This document shows positions 45,909-55,219 of a DNA stretch of 64,000 bases, piece after piece. The notes beneath the pieces are model-generated. The model was given only the letters and a program-made list of their open reading frames with translations, was not told where the DNA came from and ran no database searches. Location of the stretch: contig NZ_WPAG02000003.1 of NCBI RefSeq assembly GCF_013602415.1, forward strand, positions 1 to 64,000. The letters run 5' to 3'. This DNA is from Rhodococcus sp. B50. GTDB lineage: Bacteria > Actinomycetota > Actinomycetes > Mycobacteriales > Mycobacteriaceae. Positions within the stretch are counted from its first letter, which is position 1. Each line of letters opens with the position of its first letter. The position numbers were made by a program, and so were the translations under genes.

Positions 45909-46410
45909 CCCCTCATCGACCGCGTGGGCCGATCGTGTTGCCCGGCGTTCGAGGGCAAGCCGCCGCGCAGCAGTGGCGGGGAAGCACCAGGAACGGGTGA
46001 CCGCTCCCGCCCGAACTCACCGATCGAGCTCTGGTCCGCGCCCTCGGTCGACTCCGCAGGAAAAGGCGCCGTTGTCGTCGGCCCTCGGGGTCACCCTCGA
46101 GGACCGCCCCAGCATCTCCCGGAATGCTGCGGGGGTGAGCCGTCGCTGCGGCCGAAAGCCCGTCGAGCACAGCGCGATAGTTCTCGGCCGAAGGCTCGGC
46201 AACCGACTGCCCCACCTCCGCCGCGGGTGCCCGATCAGGAAGGAACGATCCGAGCCAGTTCGTCACGCGGGTAAGGACAAGATCGCGGTCATCGGTATAG
46301 ACGGCCAGCCACTGAATTCCGACCGCGGCGATGCGGTCCAGGATGTCGCCAGCGCCGACGATGCCGTCCCGGATAAATCACCGGGTCGCGGTTCTCCGAC
46401 ATTCCTGGGT
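45909..46410 (-). pseudogene. Degenerate coding remnant(s), unidentified
   Basis: On the minus strand, fragments such as GDILDRIAAVGIQWLAVYTD, DRDLVLTRVTNWLGSFLPDR and AENYRAVLDGLSAAATAH have good protein character down to about 46150. They are followed in another frame by RLTPAAFREMLGRSSRVTPR. No complete frame exists and I do not recognise the family. The remnant lies between two related arsR copies and was probably cut when vapBC arrived. Confidence 0.35.
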
Positions 46411-46430
46411 GATATCACTAGTGTGATATC
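46411..46430. promoter_or_regulatory. vapBC operator
   Basis: GATATCAC (46411-46418), TAGT, GTGATATC (46423-46430) is a perfect 8-bp inverted repeat 13 bases upstream of the vapB start. FitA/VapB antitoxins bind such repeats. Confidence 0.7.
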
Positions 46431-46443
46431 GGAGGTGGTCACG

Positions 46444-46671
46444 GTGGAACAGATCCTGATCCGCAACCTTCCCGCGGGAACCAAGGCTGCCCTGCGGGCG
46501 CGTGCTGAGCAGCATCACCGGTCGGTCGAGGCGGAGGTACGCGACATCCTCGGCGAGGCCCTCGAGCGGGAGCCAGTCACGCTCGTCGACCTCTTGAGCA
46601 CCGATGAGGGTGCCGACATCGAGTTCGAGCCCAAGCGCCTCGGTTTGACCGCCCGAACCGCCGAGTTGTGA
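46444..46671 (+). CDS. vapB: VapB/FitA-type ribbon-helix-helix antitoxin
   Basis: The GTG at 46444 with GGAGG 8 bases upstream is preferred; 75 residues starting VEQILIRNLPAGTKAALRAR. The RHH pattern (ILIRNLPAGTKAALRARAEQ, HHRSVEAEVRDILGEAL) matches FitA-like antitoxins, and the C-terminal acidic tail (STDEGADIEFEPKRLGLTAR) would enter the PIN active site. The stop overlaps the toxin start (GTGA). Confidence 0.88.
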   Translation: MEQILIRNLPAGTKAALRARAEQHHRSVEAEVRDILGEALEREPVTLVDLLSTDEGADIEFEPKRLGLTARTAEL

Positions 46672-47087
46672 AGTACGTTCTGGACACCAACGTGGTGTCC
46701 GCGCTGCGAGTTCGGGGCCGTAACCGGTCGGTCGAGGTTTGGGCGGCGTCGGTGCCGGTGGCCGACCTGTTCGTGACGGCCATGACTATTGCCGAGATCG
46801 AACGAGGCGTAGTCGCCAATGAGCGATCCGACCCGAATCAGGGAGTGGTCCTGCGCCGGTGGTTCGACGAACGGGTCCGGCCCGCCTTCGCTGACCGTGT
46901 GTTGCCGTTTGATCTGCCGGCCGCCCGGGTGCTGGCCACCTACCGGGCGCCCGAACATGCGCCGTTCGACGCCGCTCTCATCGCCGCTGTCGCCCAGGCC
47001 GCCGAGATGACCGTGGCGACGCGCAACACCAAGCACTTCGACCCGCTCGGTGTCCGGTGTGTCAACCCGTGGGAACCGAATCCCTGA
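46668..47087 (+). CDS. vapC: VapC/FitB-type PIN-domain ribonuclease toxin
   Basis: The GTG at 46668 is coupled to vapB; 139 residues. PIN motifs: YVLDTNVVSALR (first Asp), TAMTIAEIERGVV (Glu), PFDAALIAAVAQ (acidic third site), ATRNTKHFDPLG (TRNxxHF, fourth). All four acidic positions are present, so it should be an active endoribonuclease. The operator upstream supports autoregulation. Confidence 0.9.
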   Translation: MKYVLDTNVVSALRVRGRNRSVEVWAASVPVADLFVTAMTIAEIERGVVANERSDPNQGVVLRRWFDERVRPAFADRVLPFDLPAARVLATYRAPEHAPFDAALIAAVAQAAEMTVATRNTKHFDPLGVRCVNPWEPNP

Positions 47088-47133
47088 AGGCCCGACTTCG
47101 GTGCAAACGCCCGTCGACCGGGCTCGAGTGCAG

Positions 47134-47450
47134 TCAATGAGGCTCGCTGAGCTGTCCGGTACGGTCGGCCTCGCTCGGCGGACGAATCGGGATGCCGTAT
47201 TGCTTTGCGCTCCGGCTCATCTGCGGCACGCTGCACCCCACCTCGTGCCCGAGTTCCCGCCGCGTTCGCCGCTGGGTGACGTACTGGTCGTGGAACCATG
47301 CCGGATCGATCGGCGGGCCTGCGGCGATCGGCGTAATGCGGTGGTGTGGTGCCAGCCGGCCTGCTGCCTTCCTGTTGACGCCGATCATCGCGGCGATCTC
47401 GGCAAGTCTGACGAGCGAGCAGTCGCTCCCGTAGACGGCGGGCGTTTTCC
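47134..47450 (-). pseudogene. HTH-containing gene fragment
   Basis: A minus-strand frame from about 47450 reads SLVRLAEIAAMIGVNRKAAG, then DPAWFHDQYVTQRRTRRELG, HEVGCSVPQMSRSAKQYGIP, ending at 47134. This is a pair of HTH motifs as in larger actinobacterial DNA-binding or transposon-associated proteins. Both ends of the presumed gene are missing. It sits between vapC and the duplicated arsR. Confidence 0.45.
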
Positions 47451-47519
47451 CGAACGTTCGGCGTTGTGTGCGGACGAAGTGAGCGGCGAGATGCCGATTG
47501 GGACGTCGAGGTCACCCCC

Positions 47520-47927
47520 ATGAGCGACGACGCCGCCCTCGAACTCGCCTTATGCCTCGAGGCCCTCGCCGATCCGGTCCGCATCAAGCTCGTATCGATC
47601 CTGCTCACCGCCGACGGCGGCGGAGTGTGCACCTGCGATCTCGCCACCGGCGTCGACCTGACCGAATCCACCGTCAGTCCCCACCTCGGCCAGCTCCGCA
47701 GGGCCGGCATGGTCCAATCCGAACGACGTGGAATGAACGTCTTCTACCGCGCCCGCGCCGAGTCGCTCGAGGCGTTACGTGCGGTCCTGGACCCGAACTG
47801 CTGCCGCTCACCATCCCAGAGCATGAGGCGTCGACGCATGACATCGCCCCGAAAGTGGGGACGCGAGCGGGAACGCGAAGTCGGGAAGGTTGCCGCGTCA
47901 TGGACCGCAGCAACCCCTAAGACATGA
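47520..47927 (+). pseudogene. Partial duplicate of the arsR at 45549, stop codon lost
   Basis: From MSDDAALELALCLEALADPV on, this copies residues 24-119 of the 45549 gene with few changes and near-identical DNA. The N-terminal CysCys tail is missing. The recognition helix reads STVSPHLGQL instead of STVSHHLGQL (His to Pro). The stop TGA after DPNCCR is now TCA, so translation runs 38 residues on (Arg/Lys-rich) to 47927. The CTCDL sensor and DPNCC are kept. The proline in the DNA-reading helix makes normal operator binding unlikely. Confidence 0.75.
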
Positions 47928-47928
47928 G

Positions 47929-48999
47929 TTATGCGGGTTGCAGTTCCCGCACTCGTCCGGTGCTGTCGGCCGCCGGGAGCGGCGGCACGGCGAAGCCTTC
48001 AGCTTCGGCGGCCGCAACGAACGAGCGCCACCGACGACTGACCGTGGACTTATCGACGTGCAACCGCCGCGCAACCTGGGTTTGCCGCAGGTGCGGCTCG
48101 TCGATGAGCATCGCCGCCACGCGTTTGACCGAGTCGGTGAAACTGCCGTCGGCGAGGAACTGCTGCAACCCGGCCGCGGTATGCGGGTAACCGTTGCGCG
48201 TTGCATCGGCGCCGCGGGCGTTCACGACAACATCGGCGTCCACGGTCGTCTCGGCGAGGGCAACCCCCGCAACGCCGGACTCGTGTGAGGTTCCGGGTGA
48301 TGCACCATTCGCTTCCTGGTGCACCTCGTGGGCGCGGCCTGCATCGGTTGCGCTCTCTCGCGTTGCCACGGCGACGAGCGTGAAATCATGCTCCGTCGTC
48401 TTCTCGGTCGCAGTGCAGATCGGTGCAGCGGTGTTGCCCTCGCGTTGCACGACATGAGCCACCGTTGCAGCATCACGGCGTTGGGTGCGTTCGTCGATGA
48501 CAACCTGCAGCATCATGGTGAACAGGTGAAACAGTGCCAGCCACAACAGCGGGAAGATCGCCGCAATGATCGCGGCAATGGCTGGGGGTTGCGGGATGAA
48601 CCCGAGGTGCTCCCCTGCTGCAACGCGTGCGAGGTTGCGGGCGGCGAGTTGATAGGAGTGGTACGAGTTGCCCACCACACTCAACGCGACGGTGACGACC
48701 GCCAAGCTCATGCAGTAGCGCCGCGCCCAAAGGTGCCGGTTGGCAACGCGGAAGATGACGTAGCCGGCTGTTGCAGCGGCCTGTGCAACGTCGATGGCAA
48801 CCGGGGCCATCCATGCACGACTCGGATGCACGTTGATTTCGATGGCCAGTGCCCGCAACGCATCGAACGACAGCGTGAACGCCAACGCCGCAAGAAGCAA
48901 CGCCATCGTTGCCACCGCGGCGACACCGAGCATCTTCGAACGCACCGGCCGCGCATCGTGGTGCAACGGCGGTGCGGACTGAGTGGAGTCATCGGACAC
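47929..48999 (-). CDS. DUF2637 membrane protein with C-terminal HTH (plasmid spread type)
   Basis: The product has 356 residues. Four to five transmembrane helices lie in the first ~170 (MLGVAAVATMALLLAALAFT, YCMSLAVVTVALSVVGNSYH, IAAIIAAIFPLLWLALFHLF), the DUF2637 arrangement with SRAWMAPVAIDVAQAAATAG. A polar linker leads to a winged-helix end (VKRVAAMLIDEPHLRQTQVA, RRLHVDKSTVSRRWRSFV). DUF2637 proteins accompany conjugative plasmids of actinobacteria and are implicated in intramycelial spread or transfer control. It is distal in the minus-strand transfer operon. Confidence 0.8.
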   Translation of the reverse strand: MSDDSTQSAPPLHHDARPVRSKMLGVAAVATMALLLAALAFTLSFDALRALAIEINVHPSRAWMAPVAIDVAQAAATAGYVIFRVANRHLWARRYCMSLAVVTVALSVVGNSYHSYQLAARNLARVAAGEHLGFIPQPPAIAAIIAAIFPLLWLALFHLFTMMLQVVIDERTQRRDAATVAHVVQREGNTAAPICTATEKTTEHDFTLVAVATRESATDAGRAHEVHQEANGASPGTSHESGVAGVALAETTVDADVVVNARGADATRNGYPHTAAGLQQFLADGSFTDSVKRVAAMLIDEPHLRQTQVARRLHVDKSTVSRRWRSFVAAAEAEGFAVPPLPAADSTGRVRELQPA

Positions 49000-49159
49000 G
49001 ACGGAAGCCTCTTTCTACGAAATTCTCTAGAGGGGTGCTGATTCGACTACTGACACGTGCTCTTGGCGTCTGACTCCCCTCCCGCCCCGGTGCGGACAGG
49101 ACATGGACGAGGTGCGCCGCACGAACCACACGGAAACGGGCGGGTTGCAAGGTCGGTGG

Positions 49160-49846
49160 TCAGTTGAAGACGTCGACGAACCAGGTGCCGTCGATCTGCT
49201 GGGTGGTGACGGTCTGGGTGATGCGTTGCACGCCGTCGGGGCGCAGTTCGGACAGGTCGACGAGGTAGACATCCTCGGACAGGGCCTTGGTGCGGACGCA
49301 GTAGTTGGTGCCGACGGGGATCTCGTCGATGAACGGCTGCAATTGCTCGGCCGGGACGACGGAACTGTTCGGGGTGGCCAGGGCGCGCGCGGCGACCGCG
49401 TCGCGCCGGACGTAGTAGGCGTAGTTCCAGGCGGCGATCACCCCGGCGCCACTGCGCTGGTCACCCCGGTCGGCGCGGCACTCGTCATCGAGATCCGACG
49501 CCGGCGCCGTCGGCGTTGCGGACAGTTCGAGAATCGGTGTCCCCACATTGTCGGACGTCGGTGCTGCCGTTGCGGACTCCTCGCCGCGTGCGCTCCACAT
49601 CACCCCTGTGGTGACGGCGGCAACCCCCACTGCAATGGCGATGGCAACCACTGCAACGCGGCCTGTGCGCCTCGATGTGCGCGGCACAGGTCGCTCGTGT
49701 GGGGTCACCGCCGGTGCAACCAATGCACCGTCGATCGCATCGCCGGGTGCAACCGGATCGGCGGTTGCACCCGAGCGTTGGGTGGGTGCACCGCCGAGAA
49801 GGTCGACGACGGCCGGATGCCGAAATGTTGTCTTGCCGAGTTTCAT
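49160..49846 (-). CDS. Single-pass membrane protein of the transfer region
   Basis: The product has 228 residues from MKLGKTTFRHPAVVDLLGGA (49846). The first ~60 residues are cytoplasmic and proline-rich. One transmembrane helix (VAVVAIAIAVGVAAVTTGVM) is followed by an extracytoplasmic domain containing GVIAAWNYAYYVRRDAVAAR, VPVGTNYCVRTKALSEDVYL (split) and RITQTVTTQQIDGTWFVDVF. The end pattern (W...V) and size resemble NTF2-like or VirB8-like domains. Probably a mating-channel component. It sits 29 bp from the glycine-zipper protein gene. Confidence 0.6.
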   Translation of the reverse strand: MKLGKTTFRHPAVVDLLGGAPTQRSGATADPVAPGDAIDGALVAPAVTPHERPVPRTSRRTGRVAVVAIAIAVGVAAVTTGVMWSARGEESATAAPTSDNVGTPILELSATPTAPASDLDDECRADRGDQRSGAGVIAAWNYAYYVRRDAVAARALATPNSSVVPAEQLQPFIDEIPVGTNYCVRTKALSEDVYLVDLSELRPDGVQRITQTVTTQQIDGTWFVDVFN

Positions 49847-49875
49847 CGGGGTGCACCCACATCCTTGTTGTGCGG

Positions 49876-51057
49876 TCAGGCGGAGGCCGGGGCGCCAGCG
49901 CCCTGTCCGACGGCGGTCGAGATCATCTCGGCGGCAGTGCCGGCCGAACCACCGAAGAACGCCTCCAGGGTGGAGTCGACGGCGGCGATCACGTTCTCGC
50001 CGCCGAGTTGCGCCGTGACCCATTCGCGGGCTTGTGAATCGATGTGAGGTGCTGTCTGCACCGCGCTGCGCACGACCTCCGCAGTGGCGGCACCGACCGG
50101 TCCGGAGGTCTGCCACTGCTCGACCGTCGCCGCGGTCTGCTCGGTGATCACGTCCTGCTGCACGTCCGGCAACTCGACCTCGATCGGCTGTCCTTCGTCG
50201 TCCCCGGCACCGAAGGCGGTACCGGCAGCCAACCCGATCGCACCACCGACGATCGCGCCGGGGACTGCGCCGACGGCACCGCCGATCGCCGCACCGGCCG
50301 CGGTGCCTGCGACACCGGTCGTGATCTCGGGCAGCACCGGGATCGGCAGCGGCACCACCCCGCCGAGGGCGGCGCCGCCGATGCCGCCGATGGTGCCGCC
50401 GATCAGCGCACCCGGCACCGCACCGGCCACGACACCTGCGGTCGCACCTGCGGCGACACCGCCGATCTGTGCGGCGGCGACGCGGTCGGCGCGATCAGCA
50501 CCGACACCGACGGAACGCCAGAAGGTGGCCACCTGGGATCGGGTCAGGCCGGCGGTGTTGTTGGTGCGCTCGCGGTCGGCGTCGGTAATCCAGTTCGGCT
50601 GGGTGAGGTGGTAGTCGCCGATCATGATCTTCGCGGGCGGGGCGATGTAGATCGGGGCCTGCTCGACCGGGGTCGGAGCGTGCAGCGTCGACAGCTCCAG
50701 CGGCGGGGTGTACGTGGTCTGCCGGTTGTAGCGGCCGGTGTCGTAGTCGTAGTTCGGCAGCGGCTCGTACTGCGGCTGCACTGCGGGCGGGGCGGACCAG
50801 TAGATCGGCTCGGACGGCGCCTGCGGCACAACCTCCACCTCGGGCTGCGGTGCCGGGGTCGTGGTGGTGCCGCCTTGCGTCCCGCCACCGGTAGTGCCGC
50901 CCTGGGATGGGGCCGCCCCGACGGTCGGGGCCAGCACCAGTCCTGCCGCCACTGCCGCGGTCGCGACGAACGCGGCCGTGGCCTGACGCTGGACTGTGCG
51001 GTGGCGACTCGTTGCGCGGCGGGCGGCGCGATTCGGGGTGGGATTGTCGTTGCTCAT
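49876..51057 (-). CDS. Exported glycine-zipper protein of the transfer region
   Basis: The product has 393 residues from MSNDNPTPNRAARRATSRHR (51057). A signal peptide follows (QATAAFVATAAVAAGLVLAP, then TVGAAPSQGG). A Thr/Gly/Pro linker and a Tyr/Pro-rich region lead to ~100 residues of glycine zippers (AGAVPGALIGGTIGGIGGAA and GAAIGGAVGAVPGAIVGGAI) that could insert in membranes. An acidic segment and a C-terminal helical part follow. Similar exported insoluble domain proteins occur in actinobacterial conjugation loci. A role in the envelope channel or recipient membrane is inferred. A longer upstream frame overlapping the ATPase is a shadow. Confidence 0.65.
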   Translation of the reverse strand: MSNDNPTPNRAARRATSRHRTVQRQATAAFVATAAVAAGLVLAPTVGAAPSQGGTTGGGTQGGTTTTPAPQPEVEVVPQAPSEPIYWSAPPAVQPQYEPLPNYDYDTGRYNRQTTYTPPLELSTLHAPTPVEQAPIYIAPPAKIMIGDYHLTQPNWITDADRERTNNTAGLTRSQVATFWRSVGVGADRADRVAAAQIGGVAAGATAGVVAGAVPGALIGGTIGGIGGAALGGVVPLPIPVLPEITTGVAGTAAGAAIGGAVGAVPGAIVGGAIGLAAGTAFGAGDDEGQPIEVELPDVQQDVITEQTAATVEQWQTSGPVGAATAEVVRSAVQTAPHIDSQAREWVTAQLGGENVIAAVDSTLEAFFGGSAGTAAEMISTAVGQGAGAPASA

Positions 51058-51173
51058 CGGGCATTGCCTTTCATCGATCGGCCACAGAGATGGCCGGGCC
51101 TGGTCGGGGATCGGAAAAGGGTCAAGTGGAGCGGCCTCGCGCCCGGACCGAAAACGGTTCCGGACCAACGGGA

Positions 51174-52583
51174 TCAGGGGGCGTCTGCGATCAGATCGAC
51201 GACGGTGGCGGCGAGGACGGTCAACGCCTCGCAGGTACCGCGCCGTAGCTGGCTCAAGGTGATGCGCCCACCGGAGGCGAACAACGGCTCGAACGGCATC
51301 CGGCACACCGGCACACCGAGCGCGGAGAAGGCATCGACGGCGTCGATCTCGACCATCGGCACATCCCCCGGCCCCTCGGTGATGACCACGACCGTGCGGG
51401 CGAGCACATCCGGGCGGACGGCATGGATCGCGTCCAGGGTGCGCTGGGCAGCGACCGCGCTGTCGCGGCGCAGCGGCACCGGAACGATGACGGCGTGCGC
51501 GGCGGTGATCGCCCACCGCCAGCTGCCGGCGTGGCGCGAGTTGCCGGTGTCGGCGACCAGCAGGTCGTAGTGGTGTCCGAGGATCGCCGCCAACGTCGCG
51601 GCGTCGTCGTAGCTCACCGGTGCCGCCGCCCCGATTCCGCCGGCGACGACATACGAGCCGCACGGCTGACGGGTCAGATACCGAGTGAGCACGGACGGGC
51701 GCACCGGCTGCACCTGGTCACCGAGATCGGCGAGCAGCGACGCCACGTCCTGCCCTGCGGCCGGGGGAAGCGCGATCCGATCGGTGAAGCTGCCGCCGAC
51801 CTCCCCGAGGTCCAGGCACGCAATCGTGGCGGGGCCGCGATACTCGGCCAGTGTCTCGGCCAGAGCGATCGCCATCGGGGTTTTACCGACGCCGCCTTTG
51901 ATGTTGGCGACGGTGACGAGCGCGCCGTCCGGCAGCGGCCGGGCGATCGTGGTGTGCGCCGCGCGCAGCCGCATCTCGACCGAGTCGGGTTTCGGTGCAA
52001 GCCCCAGGCCGAGCATCGCGTTGAGCCGTCCCCGCATTCCGAGGCGGGCGGGTTCGCCGGCCGCTGGGTTGACGCGGGGTGCGGACAGCGCCGACAACGC
52101 CTCGATCCGGCCGCTGAGCGGCTCTGTGGCCAATTCTGGGGGTAGCGTGGACTTCGAACCCGGCGACCGTGTCGGCGCGGCGTGTACGGGCTCCTGAGCG
52201 GGCGTCTGGTCAGTCGGTGCGGGTGTCTCGTGGGTGAGCGGTTCGGTAGCCACGGTCACCGGCCCGGCCGGCGCCGCGGAGGCAGCCTCACTGGCCGCCG
52301 AAGCGGGTTCGCTCACCACGACCGGAATCGGGACGCTCGGAGCACTTTCGGTGAGCTTGCCGTCAGGGCCGACCGTGAGGAAGCGAGTGTCTTTGCCGGT
52401 GCGGTAGACGACCTCGACGGCGGACTGCTGTTTCGCTGCGAGGGTGCGCACGAAGTCGTGCACGACAGCGGCCAGTGCCCTGTCCTCGGTTGCCGCCAGT
52501 TCCATCGGGGGCACGTCGGCGCCGGTGAGCCTCGCGCGCGCGGTGGTCGCGGAGGTCGCCTCGATCTCGACGGTCGGCGCCAT
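51174..52583 (-). CDS. ParA/MinD-type ATPase of the transfer region
   Basis: The product has 469 residues. The first ~220 are a beta-rich region and a Pro/Ala linker. Next comes a deviant Walker A TVANIKGGVGKTPMAIALAE (~225-245), DLGEVGGSFTDRIAL (switch I), YDLLVADTGNSRHAGSWRWA (Walker B/switch II) and VIVPVPLRRDSAVAAQRTLD. The conserved signature lysine (KGG) is present. The family organises or positions macromolecules on membranes or DNA. Its place beside the FtsK-type gene suggests control of the transfer machine (as in ESX and conjugation loci), not plasmid partition, and no ParB is adjacent. Confidence 0.78.
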   Translation of the reverse strand: MAPTVEIEATSATTARARLTGADVPPMELAATEDRALAAVVHDFVRTLAAKQQSAVEVVYRTGKDTRFLTVGPDGKLTESAPSVPIPVVVSEPASAASEAASAAPAGPVTVATEPLTHETPAPTDQTPAQEPVHAAPTRSPGSKSTLPPELATEPLSGRIEALSALSAPRVNPAAGEPARLGMRGRLNAMLGLGLAPKPDSVEMRLRAAHTTIARPLPDGALVTVANIKGGVGKTPMAIALAETLAEYRGPATIACLDLGEVGGSFTDRIALPPAAGQDVASLLADLGDQVQPVRPSVLTRYLTRQPCGSYVVAGGIGAAAPVSYDDAATLAAILGHHYDLLVADTGNSRHAGSWRWAITAAHAVIVPVPLRRDSAVAAQRTLDAIHAVRPDVLARTVVVITEGPGDVPMVEIDAVDAFSALGVPVCRMPFEPLFASGGRITLSQLRRGTCEALTVLAATVVDLIADAP

Positions 52584-52585
52584 GG

Positions 52586-52936
52586 TTAGTTGATCCCGCC
52601 GAAGGCGCCGGCGCCGGCCAGTGCGGTGTCCATCTCGTCGATGACAGCATCGGTCTGCTCGAGCTCGGCCAACGCGTTGGTGCGGGCTTTGCCGTCGGGC
52701 AGCGCTTCGATGACCACGCGGCGCTTGGCCGACGCCTCACGGATCTCGGCGAGGCGTTCGCGCGTGAGTTCCTGCTTCTCGTCAAGTTTGCCCAGCCACG
52801 CCGGCGAGGTCTGTTTGAAGTACTCGCGCAGCGCCTTGATCACCGGGTCGTTGGCGCCCTTGGAGACGAACGGTCCACGCAGCGCGGCGACGTCCTCGGC
52901 AGTAGGGGTGATCGACTGAGAAATGCGGCGAGTCAT
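52586..52936 (-). CDS. Small coiled-coil protein of the transfer operon
   Basis: The product has 116 residues, ending 2 bp before the ATPase start, so the two are co-translated. Mostly helical with heptad-like stretches (DEKQELTRERLAEIREASAK and TNALAELEQTDAVIDEMDTA) and a glycine-rich end. No known family. Perhaps an adaptor between the FtsK-type and ParA-type ATPases. Confidence 0.65.
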   Translation of the reverse strand: MTRRISQSITPTAEDVAALRGPFVSKGANDPVIKALREYFKQTSPAWLGKLDEKQELTRERLAEIREASAKRRVVIEALPDGKARTNALAELEQTDAVIDEMDTALAGAGAFGGIN

Positions 52937-53062
52937 CGGGGTTCCTTCCGGTGGTGATTACGGGCGTGGTTCACAGGGCCGACGAGCGGCCACTACGGGG
53001 GTTGATGCGATCGCGACGACACGGACAGCGATCAGACGCTCGTGCGGCGTGCCGTCCGATGC

Positions 53063-55219
53063 TCATGCGCTGTGACCGACGAGGTCGGGTTCGGGTAGGA
53101 CAACGACGCCGTTCGCGTCGAAGGCAATGCGGGTGGTGACCCGACCGGCGCCGATGGTCAGGACAGTCTCGATGACCTCGCCTCGGTTGCCGCGACGCAC
53201 ATCGACGGCATCGACAGTGACCGGCACCAGGTCACCGTCCTCGTCGTCGATGAGCACGGTCTGCCCTGCGGTCACACTCGAGGCCGGGATGACATCAGCG
53301 AAGTCCTCATCCGCAGACTCAGGTTCCGGTGCGGCTTCGGCGCCAGCCTTGGCCATCGACACGGTGCCGACACCGCCCGTACTCGTACCGCCGAGGACGA
53401 TCGGCTCGGGCACGCTTCCGTGGTTGCGTGCCCGCCGCGCCAGGGCGCGTTCGGATTCGATGAAGTCGGCCAGCTCCGGCGAGTAACAGGTGAACTGCGG
53501 CGCCTCGGCCGGCATCAACCCGTCGATAGTGGATTTCTCGCTCTCCGACAGCTGGTTCCACTTGTTCGGATGCTTATCGACGTTCGGGGTCCACCACATC
53601 TGTGCATCGACCGGTGACCCGTCGTCACCGAGCGCGATCCCGCGGCCCTTGACCGAGGTGTCGACCTCACGGCCCACCGTCGAATCACCCCACATCATCA
53701 ACGCGCCGTCCTGCGAGAGATTGCCGAGCGAGATGCGGGTGCCGAAGTTGTCACGCGCATTGCCGGAGGCACCACCGAACAGGGACGCATCCGGACGCTG
53801 CACACCGAGCAACAACCGGATGCCGGCCGAGCGCGCCAACACTGCCAGATCCGCCCACGCCCCGAGCGGATCGAGTTCCTTGAGCAGAGTCTTGGTTTCG
53901 TCGTCGCCGGTCTTGGCCAGGCGCTGCCACTTGCCGGAGAGGATGAAGAACTCGTCGAGCACCGCGATCATCAGCGGCAGCTGCGAGCCTTCGATCTTCA
54001 TCTGATGGATGTAGGCGTTGCGCGCCATCATCTCCGTATGCAGGGCGCGCACGAACATCGCCGCGCGCAGCGCGTCGTAGATGATCGCCCCACAGCCGGG
54101 GTAGCCCTCGAGGCCGTCGAGTTCGATCATCTTCGGATCGACCCCGACGAACGGAACCCCGCGACGTGCCGCTTCGGTGAGCAGCGTGCGGATCACCGAG
54201 GTCTTACCGCCGCCGGTGGGTCCGACGATCAGGCAGTGTGGCTTGTTCGAACTCGTCGAGACATCCCAGAACATGATCCGGTCCGCCGCGCCGGTCGCAT
54301 AGGGCAGGTGCCGCAGGTTCTCATCGACCAGTTCCAGGGGGTGGTCGACGCGCTCGGGCATGGCGGTGACCAGCCGCATCACCAGATAGCCCTTGTTCGG
54401 ATACCAATCGCAGGTCCAGTTCCGGCCGGATTCGTGCGGGCCGGCGAGCGAGGCGAGGGCTTCGTCGACCTTGGCCTGGAAGCCGGGTGCGCCGGCGTTC
54501 ATCGACTTGGCGAAGGCGATGCGGTAACCGGTCTCGATGCCGTCCTCGTCGATGGTGTCGACGCTGACCTTGGGGCTTTTGAAGATCGTGGCGCCGTCGA
54601 GCGCATCCTGCAGGACCTTCTGTCGTTCGCTGCGGGTGTCCGGGGTGATCGGCGTGCGGGTGATGACGAGCCGGTCGCGGTGCGCGTCGTGCCGCACCGT
54701 CACCGCCGAAGTCTCGCTGGTACCGAAGGCCGATTCGACCGCACACGAGAGCGCCTCGAACTGTTTGGGGCGGATCACTGCACCGCGCGAGAGCTTGATT
54801 CTCGCGCCTCGGATCGAGCGCCCGGTGGTGGGCCGCGAGATCGAGATCTTGGTGGGTATATGCCCGGTGCTCTGTTGCACCATCGCGTCGAGCATCTGTG
54901 ACCACTGGTGAGTGAGGTGCCGCGAAATGTCGAGGGCGATCAGCGGAGCGGTGACTACTGCCAGCGGCCACCGGTAGTCGTGCAGCCCGGTCAGCGCCTC
55001 GACGACCGAAGCGTTTCCCGCGACAGAGGCAATAAGGGTCGGGCTGGAGAAGGCAGCTGCGGCAAAGGTTGCCGTCAGCGGCGAGAAGGGCACGAAGCGG
55101 GACACGCAGGTCATCCGCCCGTCGCCGGTCCGATCGCCGCGAGCGTCGGTGGTGTCGCCGACCGTGTCGCGCCATGCAGCGACGAGCCAGTCCTTGAGAG
55201 GGTCTGGAGTTGCGCTCAC
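53063..55219 (-). CDS. FtsK/SpoIIIE-type DNA translocase (conjugative coupling ATPase)
   Basis: The product has 718 residues. Two N-terminal hydrophobic segments (PLTATFAAAAFSSPTLIASV and WPLAVVTAPLIALDIS) anchor it. Walker A LIVGPTGGGKTSVIRTLLTE lies at ~332. The Walker B region is LMIAVLDEFFILSGKW, followed by SAGIRLLLGVQRPDASLFGG and an arginine-rich end of the motor. A C-terminal extension carries a beta domain (GQTVLIDDEDGDLVPVTVDA). TcpA-type FtsK proteins pump or hand over DNA in Gram-positive conjugation. It is first gene of the minus operon, facing the repeat-rich region. Confidence 0.85.
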   Translation of the reverse strand: MSATPDPLKDWLVAAWRDTVGDTTDARGDRTGDGRMTCVSRFVPFSPLTATFAAAAFSSPTLIASVAGNASVVEALTGLHDYRWPLAVVTAPLIALDISRHLTHQWSQMLDAMVQQSTGHIPTKISISRPTTGRSIRGARIKLSRGAVIRPKQFEALSCAVESAFGTSETSAVTVRHDAHRDRLVITRTPITPDTRSERQKVLQDALDGATIFKSPKVSVDTIDEDGIETGYRIAFAKSMNAGAPGFQAKVDEALASLAGPHESGRNWTCDWYPNKGYLVMRLVTAMPERVDHPLELVDENLRHLPYATGAADRIMFWDVSTSSNKPHCLIVGPTGGGKTSVIRTLLTEAARRGVPFVGVDPKMIELDGLEGYPGCGAIIYDALRAAMFVRALHTEMMARNAYIHQMKIEGSQLPLMIAVLDEFFILSGKWQRLAKTGDDETKTLLKELDPLGAWADLAVLARSAGIRLLLGVQRPDASLFGGASGNARDNFGTRISLGNLSQDGALMMWGDSTVGREVDTSVKGRGIALGDDGSPVDAQMWWTPNVDKHPNKWNQLSESEKSTIDGLMPAEAPQFTCYSPELADFIESERALARRARNHGSVPEPIVLGGTSTGGVGTVSMAKAGAEAAPEPESADEDFADVIPASSVTAGQTVLIDDEDGDLVPVTVDAVDVRRGNRGEVIETVLTIGAGRVTTRIAFDANGVVVLPEPDLVGHSA

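Noticed and set aside
51174..52583. Plasmid partition (parAB) locus
   Set aside because: The ATPase has a ParA-type core but there is no ParB or parS-like array beside it; its neighbours are transfer genes.
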